A stretch of DNA of 64,000 nucleotides from Pyrocephalus nanus (Eukaryota > Chordata > Aves > Passeriformes > Tyrannidae). The position numbers and the translations under genes are program-made. The stretch covers positions 5,733,501 to 5,797,500 of the forward strand of contig CM076277.1 in NCBI GenBank assembly GCA_038380795.1. The letters run 5' to 3'. Below the pieces are notes generated by a model that searched no databases, was not told the DNA's origin, and was given only the letters and a program-made list of their open reading frames with translations. Shown piece by piece: positions 35,671 to 49,063 of this stretch (positions within the stretch are counted from its first letter, which is position 1; every line of letters begins with the position of its first letter).

Positions 35671-38600
35671 TTCCTGGTTGCCCATCAGGCTACATGGATC
35701 CTTCCAGGAAGGGGCACAAAAAAAGAACTCATTACCACCCCATATGATTAATGCAGAGGTTTTTTTACTGAATCACCCCTGTTTGGATCAGGATCTCATT
35801 ACCACTTGGAGACCAAGAGCAGCTCATGGAGACACACAGGGAACAGAACTACCCATGGCAAGCAAGCAGTTTTCAAATCCAGCTTTGAGCAATAATGACA
35901 GGAACTAATGATTACTCGATGGTCAGTGTAAACATAAATGTCCTGCAACTTGCTTGGGACTCAGTGTAGAACTCACCACCTCATTTGGACCCTTGCCTGG
36001 CAGATTCAGTTGAGGTCAAGGATTTCACAGACATGAGGAGTCGGGTGTGAGATCACCGGCTGTGGACAATATTAAATCTGTCCTGGCACATGGAGCTCTT
36101 CCCTCTTCAGGCATGCTTGCCTTCGTCCTTCACGAGCACAGAATTCCTGTGGGAAGCAGAAGTGATACCTGCCCTTGAGGGAGTGCACTCTCAGTTTTTC
36201 TGCAGTCCACCTGACTGCATGGTGGACCGGCCCAGGATTCCCAGAGTAAATTTACTACTCCATTTTTCTTGAGGAACTGGCACTGCCATGGAGAAAAATT
36301 TTAATCCCACTTTCATCACTTTTACAGCCTGTGGCTGCTTTTCCTTCTGCTCCTTTGATTGTTGACATTGTAATCCTGTTCTGTGGGTTTCTCTGGCTTT
36401 TGCAGATAATTCCAGCATCGTTCTGCAGTCAGGAGCAGTGCTGCCAGCAAGCAAGGTATTCCAGCTTCACAGCACCTTCCACCTCTCACTTCCCAAATGA
36501 AGCAGGAGGCTAAATTTCTCTCTTATAAACAGAAATTAGGTATCTACATGGCTAAAAGGTGAGAATTTTCAAAACCAAGCTATGACCAAGGATTATTCAC
36601 AGAACTTATTCATCAGAAAATTTCATCTAATGAATACATTACAAAAATGTTATCTGCTTGAGAACTGTAAACAGAGACAAAAGCAAAATTCTTTGAGGAA
36701 GTTATGGATGGCAAATTATTCACCTGGTCCTAGAAAGCTTAATGCTTTTGCCTTTTAAGGATGCCATGTAAGGTACATGCAAAGTGTTAGGCTGGAAGTG
36801 GAAAGCACAGACACTGCTGCAAAGTGGTTCCAAAAGGTCTCAGAGAAACAACATGACAAAGCCCAAGGTACCCTCTGCCAGCCAGAAGAAATGGGCTAAA
36901 AGCCTCAGAATTGCTGTTCCATGTGTGTCTCACAGCTCTTGGTGCTGCTCCCATCGAGGACATGGACCAGGTCCTGGTGTGTTTGGGTTTGGTGCCTTTT
37001 TCCAAGGAATGCTAAACATTTCCTCACCTGCCTTGCTTGAGGTAAGGTAATTTTAAATCACTTTGTCCTCCCTTTATTGCCAGTTGAGATGCATTTGGGC
37101 AAATGTGGCTGCTCACCTTAAGGTACACGAATAAATTGTGTCTGTCTCCATGGGTGACTCAGAGCCCTGTTCAGTGTAAAGGGAATCCTAAGGAATTCTG
37201 GCACTGCTGCTCACATCTGCTCAGCAGGATCCCACCTGGAATCACTTGCACTGGACCATAGAAGGTCAGCAGCACAGAGGGAATTAAATTTAGCCATCTT
37301 TCTCTCACCTTTAATCATTAAACAAATCCTCAGACGTTTGTATCTGGAGAAAAGCTTTCCTTTAGCTTCTTTCCTTGTACAGTTTTCTGGGAGTTCTGTG
37401 CATGGGCAGGACCAGGCTCTTCTCCTGCTCTGCCTCTGTTTGTCCCTGCTGCAAATCCCCCAGGAGAGCTCCTGCAGGAGCTCCTGCACACCGTGTCGCG
37501 TTAGCCGTGGCACTGAAGGAGCGAGGAGTAACACATCCCTCCTCCATCTGCAGCTCTGGAGATGTGCTGTTTATGTTTGCAAGGTGGCCGATGTGACTAA
37601 AATTAATTTACAAACTCCTGAGATTTTACTCCAGTGCCTCGTGCTGCCAACCTCCCCCATACTCCCTCTGCAGATCCTTGGCTGGAGAGTGTGTGCTGAT
37701 ACCTGTGGGCTACTGGGAAGTGTCTGAGTAGGATCCGTTGGTGGGCAGGGCACCAGAATCAACATAAACTCTCACTCTACAAAGAAACTGGGAAATGAAC
37801 AGGGAATGAACAGGAAGAAGTCAGGAGTGTGGCTGGGCAGAAAACTCCTTTTAATTTAAAAGACTCCAGGGGTGTGGATGTGCTCAAACTGCCTTGCAGG
37901 GGTTTGGTTTGACCTGTGCAGCTTTTCTTCCTCAACTTAACACTGTATCTCAAGTGCCTGTCTGTGCAGCTCTCTGCTCCCACCCAGACTGCATCCAACC
38001 CTGGAAAATCCTGGAATTGCATGAGTGAGGAGAGGAACCTCTGCATGCACATACTTTGCATGTTTTGCAACATTCCTGCTGAATCTACATGTGTGATTAA
38101 CTCCCTAGCAAAGGGTGAAGAGGGGAATTTCCTCCTGCAGGTGACTCTTGTGGCTCTGGATTCCTTTGCAGCTGAGAAGTGCAACTGTAGCTGTGGCACA
38201 AACCAGAGAATCAGCTTCAAAATATTGATATTCCAAAATGTTTGGTAAAATGCAGAACTTCAACTGTGTTTAAATAATTAATTTCCATTGTGTACCAACA
38301 AGACCAGTGAGAGTGTTTACAGGAGAGGAAGGTTCTTGGACTGAAATGAGTTTCAGGGAACTGCTCTATTAAAACTATCAGGGACAGTGGATTATTTATC
38401 ATGGCTCTGGCAGACTTCCAAAAACATTGCAAGTGGTTTTTTTTCAGGTTACTGAACTGAAAGAGCTTTGCAAGGATCAGGGAAATGCCTTCCCAAGCAT
38501 GTGCTTCAGCAGCAGGACTGTTCAGCTTCATGAGTAAGAATGGCTAATGCTCCTAAATACCTCGTTACTGCATCTGCCTCAGATTAGTCAAAGAAAATCA

Positions 38601-39465
38601 TCACTCCTCTTCTGTGCTCAGGCACTGAAAACCTGTGGGTGTATTCCCAGGGTGTACATGTGGGTCTGTGGGTTTGAACCTGGCTGATGCACGCAGGACT
38701 CCAAGCCTTCTGCAAGGAAACTGGAGAAATCCGGGCTCAGCCATTCCCTTCTCCTGCTGCCTGTCAATCTGAATGGGAGTCTCTCAAATTAACAACCTCT
38801 TACTGTCAGCCCTTTTGAATTTGTGTCTGCCATGGGCAGGAAAATGCAATAGAGGGAAAAAGAAATAGCCATGGAAAAGAAATAGAACAAGGTCAAATGG
38901 CCCTACTTCAGAACAGAACCTGTGCTATGAAACACTCCAAGGGTGAGAGGGTCCTGAGTTCCAAACTAAATTTACCAGTTCCCTGATGACAGATTACTCA
39001 AGCTGCCAAAATGTCACCAGAGGTGACCAGGCACACAATTTTCAGGCATTTCTTTCTGTTCAAAAATATAGGTAAGAAAGGATGAACTTCCATTACGTTT
39101 CTTTCTCTAGCTCAGTCAATTTTTAGTACTCGTGATACATTCACTGCATGTGAAATAATTATCTTAGTCATAATACTTTTGATTCAAACAATAATATATT
39201 TGGTGTTGCAGCCTTTAAAATGATTTTGACAATATATAAAAAAAAATCTATTAGGCAAAAGCCATCATGCATGACTCCTGTAATTGCTGTTACTAAAAGC
39301 TGGGGGCACACAGTAGAATTGAAATGATTTACATTTCATTATTTCTGCAAATAAACACAATAAAGGCTTAATCCTGACGTTTCTCATGCAGAGCAACCTC
39401 ATCCTTTCCAATGTTACCCAGTAAATTAGAACCTGGAGAATCTGTGTTGCTTAAGAAAGCACCCT
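35671..39465. other. Intergenic, no gene seen
   Basis: Ordinary-composition sequence without supported exons or RNA genes. The AT-rich block at about 39050-39365 contains a perfect inverted repeat and is treated among the findings. Confidence 0.5.
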
Positions 39466-39545
39466 TTCCATGAAAAAGTTCCTCCTGATGTCCAACCTGA
39501 ATGTCCTTGGAGGCTGTTTTCTCTCCTCCTGTCTCTGGCTGTGAT
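39466..39545 (-). mobile_element. Short CR1 fragment, minus strand
   Basis: CATGAAAAAGTTCCTCCTGA followed by TGTCCAACCTGAATGTCC matches an internal CR1 3' block in reverse. The copy may extend left to about 39395 in a more diverged form. Confidence 0.65.
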
Positions 39546-40002
39546 GGCACCAGTAGGCAGTGGATGGGACACCAGGAGATGGGGCAGAGAGCTCCTCTGC
39601 AACTCCAGTGAAATTCCTGTACAGCCTGTGCTTTTTTTCCCTCTGAACTTTCTTGTATCTGCAAAACAGAACATTTTCAATAGCAAAACCTGCACATGTT
39701 CACTGCTGGAAACCTTCGCTTTGGAAAGCAAATCAGCTGGAGAATAAGTGCTAAAACAGGCCCTGAGAGGCTCAGTGGGACATACAGATAATTCTGTGTG
39801 GAGCACAGTCATTCCTATAATTACAGTCCCAAATCCCAGAGGGAAGTCTCTGAGTGGCCATTTGCACAGGGATTTACCATCTCTGCTGCACGAGGTGGAA
39901 CAGTGGCGGAGGAAACTCTGAGGACCCAAACACTGCAGGTGCTGATGTGTGGCAGGCAGCTGGGAGGCCAAGATTCCTGCTGTTGGCTGTGCTGCTCCTG
40001 GG

Positions 40003-40090
40003 CTGCTGTCCCCACGTGGCTGTGCCTGGCAGGTCCATCCAGTGTCCTGCTGTCCCCATGTGATGGTGACTGGCAGGTCCATTGGTGTGT
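40003..40090. repeat. 44-bp tandem duplication
   Basis: CTGCTGTCCCCACGTGGCTG at 40003 recurs as CTGCTGTCCCCATGTGATGG at 40047, and CTGGCAGGTCCATCCAGTGT recurs as CTGGCAGGTCCATTGGTGTG. The period is 44 bp with a few mismatches, in two copies. Confidence 0.85.
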
Positions 40091-40329
40091 GAGCTTTGCT
40101 GGATCACGGGCTTGAAGTTGTGCAGTGCATTTTTGATTTAAAAGACTTTATGAGTGGTTGAAGCTCTGTAGGCAAAAAGCAAACAAACAAACCAACCAGA
40201 AATATCTGGCAGTGGTAACCCAGGAATCTGGGTGGGGAAGTGCAGTCTGGCTCTAGGGAAGGAGCTTTTCACCATCCACCACCACTCTGCTTCCCAGGGC
40301 TCACTGCAATTCCACATCTTTTTACAAGA

Positions 40330-40505
40330 GCATGGAGTGACAGGACAGGGGGAATGGCTTCAAACTGTCATAGAGGACGTTTAGATTGGATACTGGGAAG
40401 GAGTTCTTCCCTGTGAGGGTGGTGAGGCCCTGGCACAGGTTGCCCAGAGAAGCTGTGGCTGCCCCACCCCTGGAAGTCTTCAAGGCCATTCCATGATTCC
40501 ATGGT
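40330..40505 (+). mobile_element. CR1 LINE fragment, plus strand
   Basis: Landmarks are GTGACAGGACAGGGGGAATG, TTTAGATTGGATACTGGGAA, GGAGTTCTTCCCTGTGAGGG, GAGGCCCTGGCACAGGTTGC and CCAGAGAAGCTGTGGCTGCC. The last 3' part is deleted and it jumps directly to a tail-like CCATTCCATGATTCC. Confidence 0.9.
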
Positions 40506-41673
40506 CTCTATCGACAATTTAGGGTAATCTCTTTAACCTGGAGCCACATTTTAGGGGTTTTGCTCTCTGGGAGCAAGGCCATGTTTTCCTGTGGAGCCTC
40601 ACAGGGTGGTTTTGCATCCCATGGAAGGAATGACCTCAGGGTAGGTGAAATAGGGTCAGCTCTGCCCAGTCATTTTTTGAAAAGTATACAGCACCATAAC
40701 ACTGTTTGCTTTCTAAATTGATAATTACATCTCCCATGCACTTTCATGGCTATATGGTGAACCTTAACGTCTCTATTGCTAAATTCAGATTGTTCATATC
40801 ATCTTATTATGATTCAATAGCTGCTGAAATTATTATCAGTTAATAAAAGAAAACGCAGTGGAGTCCAGGCAAGAGATCTCATGGAGAGATTTAGTTTTCT
40901 TAGCCTGTGAAAAAGTCAATGTAGATAAATTTGAAGTTAAACCAATGTGTGACTCTTATAATTCAGAAATGGAACCTCATATACAAGAAGCAAGACATGC
41001 ATAATACAGTTATTATACCTAATTATTGTTCAGCTGTATGTCTTGCTTAGAGCAAAATTGCCACAAAATGTAGACCAGCTTTCTGCTTAATAAGATTCTT
41101 TTCCTTCTTATTAAGTTTATGAAATATTACTCTAAAAATAATTATTGTAGAAATCATAAGAGTAAAATCAGGTTCTTCATTGGTGGGTTACTGTGCATTA
41201 GTCATTCATATTTACTGAACTTCTGAAGCTCATGGATTTCTCTAAAAATAAATATTGGTTTTTTGACATTTCCTGTTTGGTTATAATTTTGCCTGGCTCT
41301 AGTTCCTGACAGGAACCCTTCAGCTGTACACCTTTGGAGTTTGTCATGGCAACTTTCTGCTTGTTGTCCCCATTGAAATTCCTGTCAGAACTCCCTCAGA
41401 TCCAAGGAAAACTGGGCTGACAGATAAATCCTGAACAAAGTCTCACATAGACTCTGAGGCTCTTTTGTAGCCCTTGCTCTGTAAGTCTTGTAGCATTCAG
41501 AGCTTTTGCTCATCTTTTGGCACAGTGTGGGCAGAGTTGAAGTTCACAGATGATCATGGTTCTTTCTTTCTTGGCCAGGATTTTGGCTTCAAATTTTGAG
41601 CATCATGTGGTTTCATTAGCACTGAGTTCTGTTTGTCCTCAGCCCCACTGCTGGGGCTCCTGGAGGCTGCCAC

Positions 41674-41696
41674 AAAAAAAAAAAAAAAAAAAAAAA
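41674..41696. repeat. Poly(A) run, 23 bases
   Basis: Twenty-three A residues are preceded by CTGCCAC and followed by GAGTAATTTT. No processed gene copy is recognisable immediately before it, so a retrocopy origin is not supported. Confidence 0.9.
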
Positions 41697-44600
41697 GAGT
41701 AATTTTCCAAAATGAGCCCAATAAATCTGTCCTTTTTGCCACTTCTGTGTTTAATCTGGTGAAGAAGGGGACTTGGGGTGTGTGTGCACTGAACAGCTGA
41801 CTCCTCTGTTGGATCTTGTGGCTGCTGGGAATTGAAGAACAATGTTAGCATTTGTTATTCCTCTCATAAAATAGTGAAACCAGCACTGCCTTGACAAATT
41901 TGTTGAAATAACTCACAAATGGGTAGTTCCCCTGGAGGAACAAATACAGCTTAAGGTCATTCCACTCCCCTGTATCTGCAGGAGTTCTAGGACTACAGAA
42001 GGTAAAGGTTTATTTTATTTTATACAAATACAAAAAAAATCTCCATATTTTCAGTCTCTGTATAATCACTGCAATGTGATGTCATTATTATAACAAGGTC
42101 TGATTGCACTGCTGATCAAATCTTAGTTTAGCAGTTGGTGGACTGATAAAAAGATATTAATGAGTTCTTGATCATTACTCTTTTTCTGTCAGACAGCCAA
42201 ATAAAGTGCAGTGGACCAATTTAATTGGAAAATGGGCACTGGAACATCAACTCAGTGTGTAGTGGAGAGATACCATCTCCTGTATTTTGGTAAATGACTT
42301 AACTGTGCTCTTGTGGAAAGTGTTTCATGTCCAGGGGAGGTAGAACGGGATGTAATTGCAGTGGGGGATTTTCTAAAATTGCTTCACTGGGGATAGTTTG
42401 GAGTCACTTAGGTAGTTCTGCAATTTGTAGTGTAGAGTGTATAAAGTTACTTTAATAATTAATTCAGTCAGTTGTTTTCATGGATATACTTCTGGGTGTT
42501 TTGTACTCAATTCCAGTTGCACTTGTTTTGCAGTCTCATTATTCTTGGTTTATGGCTTTACAGGCATCAGTATCTGAGAAAATTGGACTGCTTATGTCAG
42601 TGTTGTCCAATCTCTCTCTACACCACTATAGATACAACCAAGAAGGAAGAGGAATAAATTAGCTCAGTCTGCACTGGTATTTCTGTAAGAATTTCCCAGG
42701 CTGACATAGTTGAAGCCAGACAAGCAGCATGTGAAGAGTCAGTTTCTAGAATTACTTTCTTTTGAAATACAGTGGAGGTGAGACCCTGAAGCTGATTATC
42801 TCCAGCGAAGGGAAGTGTAGGATTGTTTTTTCTCATCTTTGACATTTTGTTAAACTCATCTGCCAAAACAAACACAAGAAGAAAGTCACAGGATGTCCAT
42901 GGCTTTCCGAACACTGCAAGCTGATGGGCTGGTTGGGTCCAGTTGTCTTCAAGGGTCTGGTATAAATCCTGTTTGCCTTGTTTATATGAAGACAAGCCCT
43001 TCTAAGGCAGCATTAAGGTTATATTTGGGCTATAGCCCTTTATGGAGCAGAGCTGTACTCTGAGGCCAAAAGGAGCAGGTTATGTTTGCAGCTGTGGAGC
43101 TCAGAACACTCCAGGGGGCTCAGTGGAGCCTATTTCTGGTTAATGGGGATTTGTTTAATTAATGCATCAGCAGTTTTCCAGTGGTGTCTGCAGCGGGCTG
43201 CCCTGACATCCTGAGACTTTCCCATTATTGAGCAAAGAGAAATCCCCTCTGGCTCCTGCACAGTTGTCCCTCTGTCCCTCCTGGGGCCAGAGCAGGGGTT
43301 GGCTGCTCTGTGTCCTTCACTGACCCTGCTGAGGTGGGAGGGACAGTATTGTCCCTCCTGGGAGCTCGGTGGAACAGGACTGCTCTGCTTCCAGGGATCA
43401 GCCAAGGTCATCTGCACTGAGACACCGACACCCTGCCCAGAGATGGGTTTGTAGATCAGATTTCAGTGGTGGAATTGTACAGTTGACAAATGCTTGTCGT
43501 TATGGGCTTGCGGTCTGTTAGAAGGAGGTTGAGTACACACTGATTTTATTTTTAATTACAGGAATTACAGTTGGTCTTTTCCTCTCTAGCTGGAAGTAAC
43601 ACCACTTAGTCAGTGACCTGGAGACACATCCAATTAGCTCTTCTCTGAAAGCCACCACATAATGACTTGTTAAAACTTCCCTAACAAAGTTCCCTCTCTG
43701 ATGCTGTACTGTGGGCAGGAATAATTATTTGCTGCAGTCAGAGGATGACTTCGTTCTGAGTACATGGATGAATCTTCCAGTTCCTGGGTAATGCTTCTGG
43801 ATCCTGCTGTGAGCAACAGCTATTCTTTAAGAGCTGATGCAGTGGTTTTATTTGCACATAGAGTTGCATAATGCACTATGAGGGGCCTGTCCAGTTGTCT
43901 CTGGAAGAGCAGAATTCCTTCCTTGTCCATCCCACAGCCCACTCCTACGTGCTCTGTTGCCCCCAGGCTTTGAGACTCACCCTCCAGTGATACTGTAATC
44001 TTGCAGCATTCTACCATGGATGCTCATTCTTGCTACTTTGGGCAGAAAAACTTTCCAATTGTTTTCCGCGGTCTCTGGAGTTCCATCTCCTGATGATATT
44101 CCAGAGGAAGCTCTGTTGTATTCTCTAAGAGTGCTCCTATGGAAGATTTCTTACCACTCTCCTCCAGCATTCTTCATAGTGTGCTGCCATGGGCACACTT
44201 TATTGTATTTCCAACCAACTCCTAATACCTTGGAAAATCCCCGCCAGGAAATAACTCTTATTTCAAGAGACCCATCACATCAGTCCCAGAGTTACCTGCA
44301 CCCCTCTTGAATATGGAATTGTCTTACTGTTTGCATCGTTTCCATACTAAAATGAAGACATCAAGACTGAGTCTTTAGTCATGGCACATTTGAAGTTTCC
44401 AGCAGGAGTAATTTGTTTGTACCCATCACTTCCAGTCCTTTCTCAGTGCAGTGTATGCCTGGAGTTTGGCAGGTATAAATGAAACCTCTAGAATGATGCA
44501 GTTACTCCCTGCTGTGACTCAGAACAAGGTTTTCATCAAGCTGAAATTCTAATCAGTTATGACAAAGGTGGCAGGATGCCAGAGGATAATCCATTGAGCA

Positions 44601-47600
44601 AGGAGGAGACATGAAACACCACGTGGTGTTTGGAGCAGGGCTGAGCAACTCCACAGCCAAGCAGCTTGTGGTGTCTCTCTGGTCCTGCTGTCCCAGGAGA
44701 GAGTGTGCAAGGCACATTGCCAGGGTCCTGAGCAGCACAGGGGCAGAGCTGTTTGTCCTGAGGCAATCCTTGGATCCTCTCCTGGACTCCTGTGTCTCTG
44801 GGTTAGACATGGAATGAACAGTATCCTCATGCCACTCCCAGTCATTGGTTGTAATCACAGCAGCTGCCCTGGGCAAGTCCTGGGGGCAGGAGTTGCTCCA
44901 GCTGTGCCACACACCATCCTAAGGCCCAAATTCTGCAAAATGTTACCTTCCAGCTTAGGGCCAAGTGAGGTAAATCACAACACACACTTGGAGAAATGAA
45001 CGTTGGTCCAAATTCTCCCCAAGTTCAGAATATCTGGGGTTGATTCTAGTCTTACTGGCCCATAGAGTTAGTTTTTGATATGCCTGTAGCCCTTTCTGTT
45101 TAAGCAGAATAAAGATAACAGAATTAAGTTCACTTTAAATTTACTTAATCCAATACTTTCCTGACTAAACCTCTTGGAAGATGTAGGGTTTACTCCAGGA
45201 TGAATTTGACCCACATGACAATCAGTGTCTGGGATAACAGTTGCTATCTAAAGAAGAAAAGGTAAATTTACCTACAGAAGGGAGGGAAACAAAGGAAATA
45301 TTTATCCACAGCAGTGCTGCTATAGAGACCAGGGACGTTTCAAGCAGCAATAATAAAGAGAGATGTGTGGTGAATTATCTCTGCTTGGTTCTGTCATTGT
45401 TGGGCTCGTTACCATCACTACCTGCTGCACTGGTTCTGAACAACAGCTCCACCACTATTTCTTTAGAGATTTATACTTACAAAACCCTCTAAATTTGTGG
45501 AACTGGAAGATTTCATTTTACTTTGACAATGAGGTTCCAGCCTTTAGAAAATAGCTTTTCAGTCTCCTTCCCAGACTCCAAATTAAAAGAATAATTTATC
45601 ACAGAAAAGTACAAAAATGGGCTCAAGGAGAATGAAAGTAACATTTATTTTTCTCTGCATAAAAAGGTACCTCAGAAGTTGAAAGTAAAACATGCAGATG
45701 AAGGGGCTGATTGAGGCCCCACTGCAGATTATGCACATTCCGGGCAAACTTTGCTCATTTGGTGACGTAGAGAGGGTAAACAGAAAATAAAACAAATACA
45801 GTTCAGATTTTTAAGTAGGCTTTCAGAAATCTTTCAGTGAATTCTGTTTTATCCCATTCTAGAGCTTGCCAACACCTCTGGGTCCAGAGCAGCAGACCTC
45901 CAGTGTCCTGCATTGCACACTCAGCCTTGGTGCTGCAGGGTGAGACACTTCACGTAACAGCTCCTGTTTGACACTGGTGCTCAGAAACACAGCCAGGAGG
46001 GGTTTGATGTGCTGGTTCACATCTCACCTGAGATGGAAATAGAGAGTGGCCATTTCTGGTGCCCCTTGTCCAGCACAGCTCCAAGGGCTACAGGTAAGTG
46101 CCGGGAAAAGCCCTGGTTTCAGATATTTTGCTGAACAGGTATGAGGTGTCAGGAGCAAATTTTTCCTCTTTTTTCTTTTATTTTTGCTTGGGATCACTTG
46201 CACAAAAATGAGAGTCAAGTGACTGTGTCACTGAGTTCTTTGTGTATGGGAAATGGATGTGTCCAGGACTATTACTGTAATAAGCTTCTCCCTACTCTTA
46301 GTAGTTACTGAGGCTATGTGTAATTGGGGAGCTATTAGCTTAAGAAATGATCTGGAAAGGATTAATAATGAATATAAAACTGGAATATTGAAGGGCATCA
46401 AGTGTTCCCCAGGGAAGAGAATATGCTCAACATTTTAATTCTGTGATCCTGGAGGCAGTGGGGTATTTGCACATTGGGAATCAGGTGGGAGTGTTACCCA
46501 CCGGGGTGGTTTGCATGTCTGAAACTGAGAAAAGTATTCTGAAACATTTTATAGGCAGCTGTGAATTATTAATTGGGCTACTACTGTCAATGTTTCAGTT
46601 GAGTTATTTAGTCTGGGTTCAAAAGCCCATGGTCTGTTCTCAGGAGTAACACTTGGTGATGTGAGGGACAGTCCAGTGCAGCTCTCACTGAGCCTTCCTC
46701 TTGCTAACTGCTGAGGGCTGGGCATCTCCCTCAGGTCATCATCTCCTTTTTGCTCCTTACATTGGTTTTTCCAGCTTTTCCTGAGAGGTGTGTGTGTTAT
46801 TGTACTTGCTTTAATAGCGACGAGCAAATCAATATTAAATCACGCGCCCTATTTTTTGGCCAGCAACAAAATTAAGAACAGTTTATCAGCCATTCTGAAA
46901 GCCATATTTGGAGAATAGAACAATAGTGAGTCAAGTCAGCTTTCCTCTTAACATTAAGGTAATTACTTGAGTGTAATTTTGTATATAATGTAATTGGTAG
47001 ATACCTCAGAACATTCCAGTGTGTGTCTGTCTGCATCTTTCAGGGCCTAAATACCTTAAAATTACTGACTATATGAAATGAAGTCACTTTGGAAATGGAA
47101 ATTATAGTTCTACATTAATTAGCTATATTAGAAATTTTTACCTTGTGGGTGACTGGCAGATTTACATTGGGAATATTAGTGGCTTAATGAAATGAATGTT
47201 CTTCAGTTCTGGGATCTTTTACTTCACTGAGGTGTGATATCATAGCAGTGTTGGACAACCCAGGTAAAAAATAACCTGCTCCTTATATGCATGGGTAGTG
47301 TACATTTATCTGGCTATATCACTTGTAGCATGAGTTAAAAAATGTGCCTAAAAAGGGGTTATTACCCAGTGTAATCTGAAGTAATGTCAGTATAAATCAT
47401 TGTAGTTCCTTGGGCTCAATGAGAGGTCCCTGATAGGCACCTGTCTTGCTCTGGAATAATAAACAGACTCAGAACATTTTAATATAACCATATTCCCTGT
47501 CACCTCAGGGGTCAGAGTGGGGTTTCCATCCAGAAGGAGATTTCCTTTCCCTCCTGTTCACTCCCCATCAGGCTCCACTCCCGGGCTCTCAGGGGTTACT

Positions 47601-47981
47601 GCTCGTGGCTGCTGCTCAGTGCCAAGCAAGCCACTGGGATGCTGGGCCCAGGTTGCTCATCAACTCCTCCCTGTTCATAATTCTCTGTTTTAATACTTAA
47701 TTCTGCTTTCTATAAATGTTTCTTGTCTTTTGACCTGTGTCAGAGGGGGCCATGTTAAATGTAGGGTAATTTCTTCCTCCCATAAATGGGCACACATGGA
47801 AAATTTTGGATGCTTTATTATCCAGTTGCAGCTTGTGCTCTCTTTGGTTTACTCTGGGTTCTTGGCATGTTTTATAGCAGCGTCTGGAAAATCAATTTTT
47901 CTTTTCCCAGCTACAAAGCAGTACATGTGTTCTTAAACAAAATCCTGTCATCCTGACCAATATCTTCAGGTTTTTTTCCCC

Positions 47982-48003
47982 TTTTTTTTTTTTTTTTTTT
48001 TTT
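47982..48003. repeat. Poly(T) run, 22 bases
   Basis: Twenty-two T residues follow a CCCC. No retrocopy is recognised in the sequence to its right. Confidence 0.9.
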
Positions 48004-48328
48004 GTCATGAAACCTACTTCAGCCCCATATATATTGCTCTTTAATTTCAGTGCTGCTTTTAGTGACCACACTTAGTTTAAGAATGCTGTCAAAAAAGTGA
48101 TTATACAAAAAGGCTGAATGTGTGTTCAGAGTTTTTCCAAAAGGGGTTGTTGTATATTAATTGTGCTTTCCAAACTGTAGAACTGCACTGGTTTCTTTCT
48201 TTTATCCTCCTTGTTTATTATATATCTTCTTGTTTAAGGAAGTTAGATGGATTAGTGATGAGATTAAATGCTTCTCAGAGGGGGATTTATGGGAGAAAAA
48301 AACCTAAAAATGTTGTATTTCTGATTCC

Positions 48329-49063
48329 ATGGGATGCCAGCTGTGTCACAGGGATCCAGATGTGCAGTTCTCTGTTCCCATGGCCCATGGATGTTGTCCT
48401 GTGTCAACAGGGAGAGGATCCAGGGAAGTCCAGCTGTCTTCTACATCAGGAGTGGATGTTAATGTGGGTTGTCTGGGAGAATGGAGGGCTGTGTCTAGAT
48501 TGGTTATTATTGGCATGATCCTGGATTCCTTTAAAGTTCACACTCCCATTGGTCTCCTCGGAGCTATGGGCTCGGAAATAGAAAAGGCAGCTCAGGGTCA
48601 GGGAGTGTGGAGTTTGTCTGCCTTGCACAGATTGATGGCCCTCTCCGGGCCCAGAGCAGCAGTGAGTAATGCCCTTCATCCCAGGCTGCTGAAAGGCTCC
48701 TGCTGCAGCTTTATCCATCCATCCATCTCGATACAGAGCCGTGCAGAGCAGAGCCCGAGCTCTGGAGCCGAGCCACGTTCCCCCTGCACAGCCCACAAAC
48801 ACAGCCCAGCCCCGAGCTGCTGCAGGGGGAGCTGGGCTGGGGGAGCTCAGGAATGTGGACAGCAGCACCGAGCTCTGTCCTGTGCTTCTCATCGCTCCTC
48901 GGCCTCAGGGAAGAGCACTGAGCTCCACCCTGGCCGTGGGGACCTTGGGGAGAGGCTGGTGACAGCCAGAGGAGTCCTGCTCGAGGCTGTGGCAGGAGAG
49001 GTGAGCTCAGAGGGGCAGGAGAGAGCAGGTTCTTCTTTCCTGCAGCAGGACCTGGTGTCTTGA
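48329..49063 (+). other. Unassigned 244-codon open frame, probably non-coding
   Basis: This is the longest open frame in the gene-free right half. The predicted product is of low complexity towards the end (Ser/Ala/Arg/Gly rich), and shows no signal peptide, membrane segment or known domain. The local sequence is GC-richer (about 48560-49060) than its surroundings, which raises the chance of a random open frame. No flanking splice consensus or promoter was identified. I would not call it a gene without transcript evidence. Confidence 0.15.

Larger units (their letters stand above)
40506..48328. other. Intergenic, no gene seen; AT-rich candidate elements
   Basis: No coding gene or RNA gene can be supported. 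Blocks at 40690-41320 and 46900-47250 look like possible conserved non-coding sequence. An A23 run lies at 41674-41696 and a T22 run at 47982-48003. Confidence 0.5.

Noticed and set aside
39426..40082. 218-codon minus-strand frame
   Set aside because: It includes CR1 sequence and the 44-bp tandem duplication and shows no domain.
41500..41696. Processed retrocopy ending in the A23 run
   Set aside because: No recognisable gene sequence precedes the A tract and no target-site duplication was noticed.
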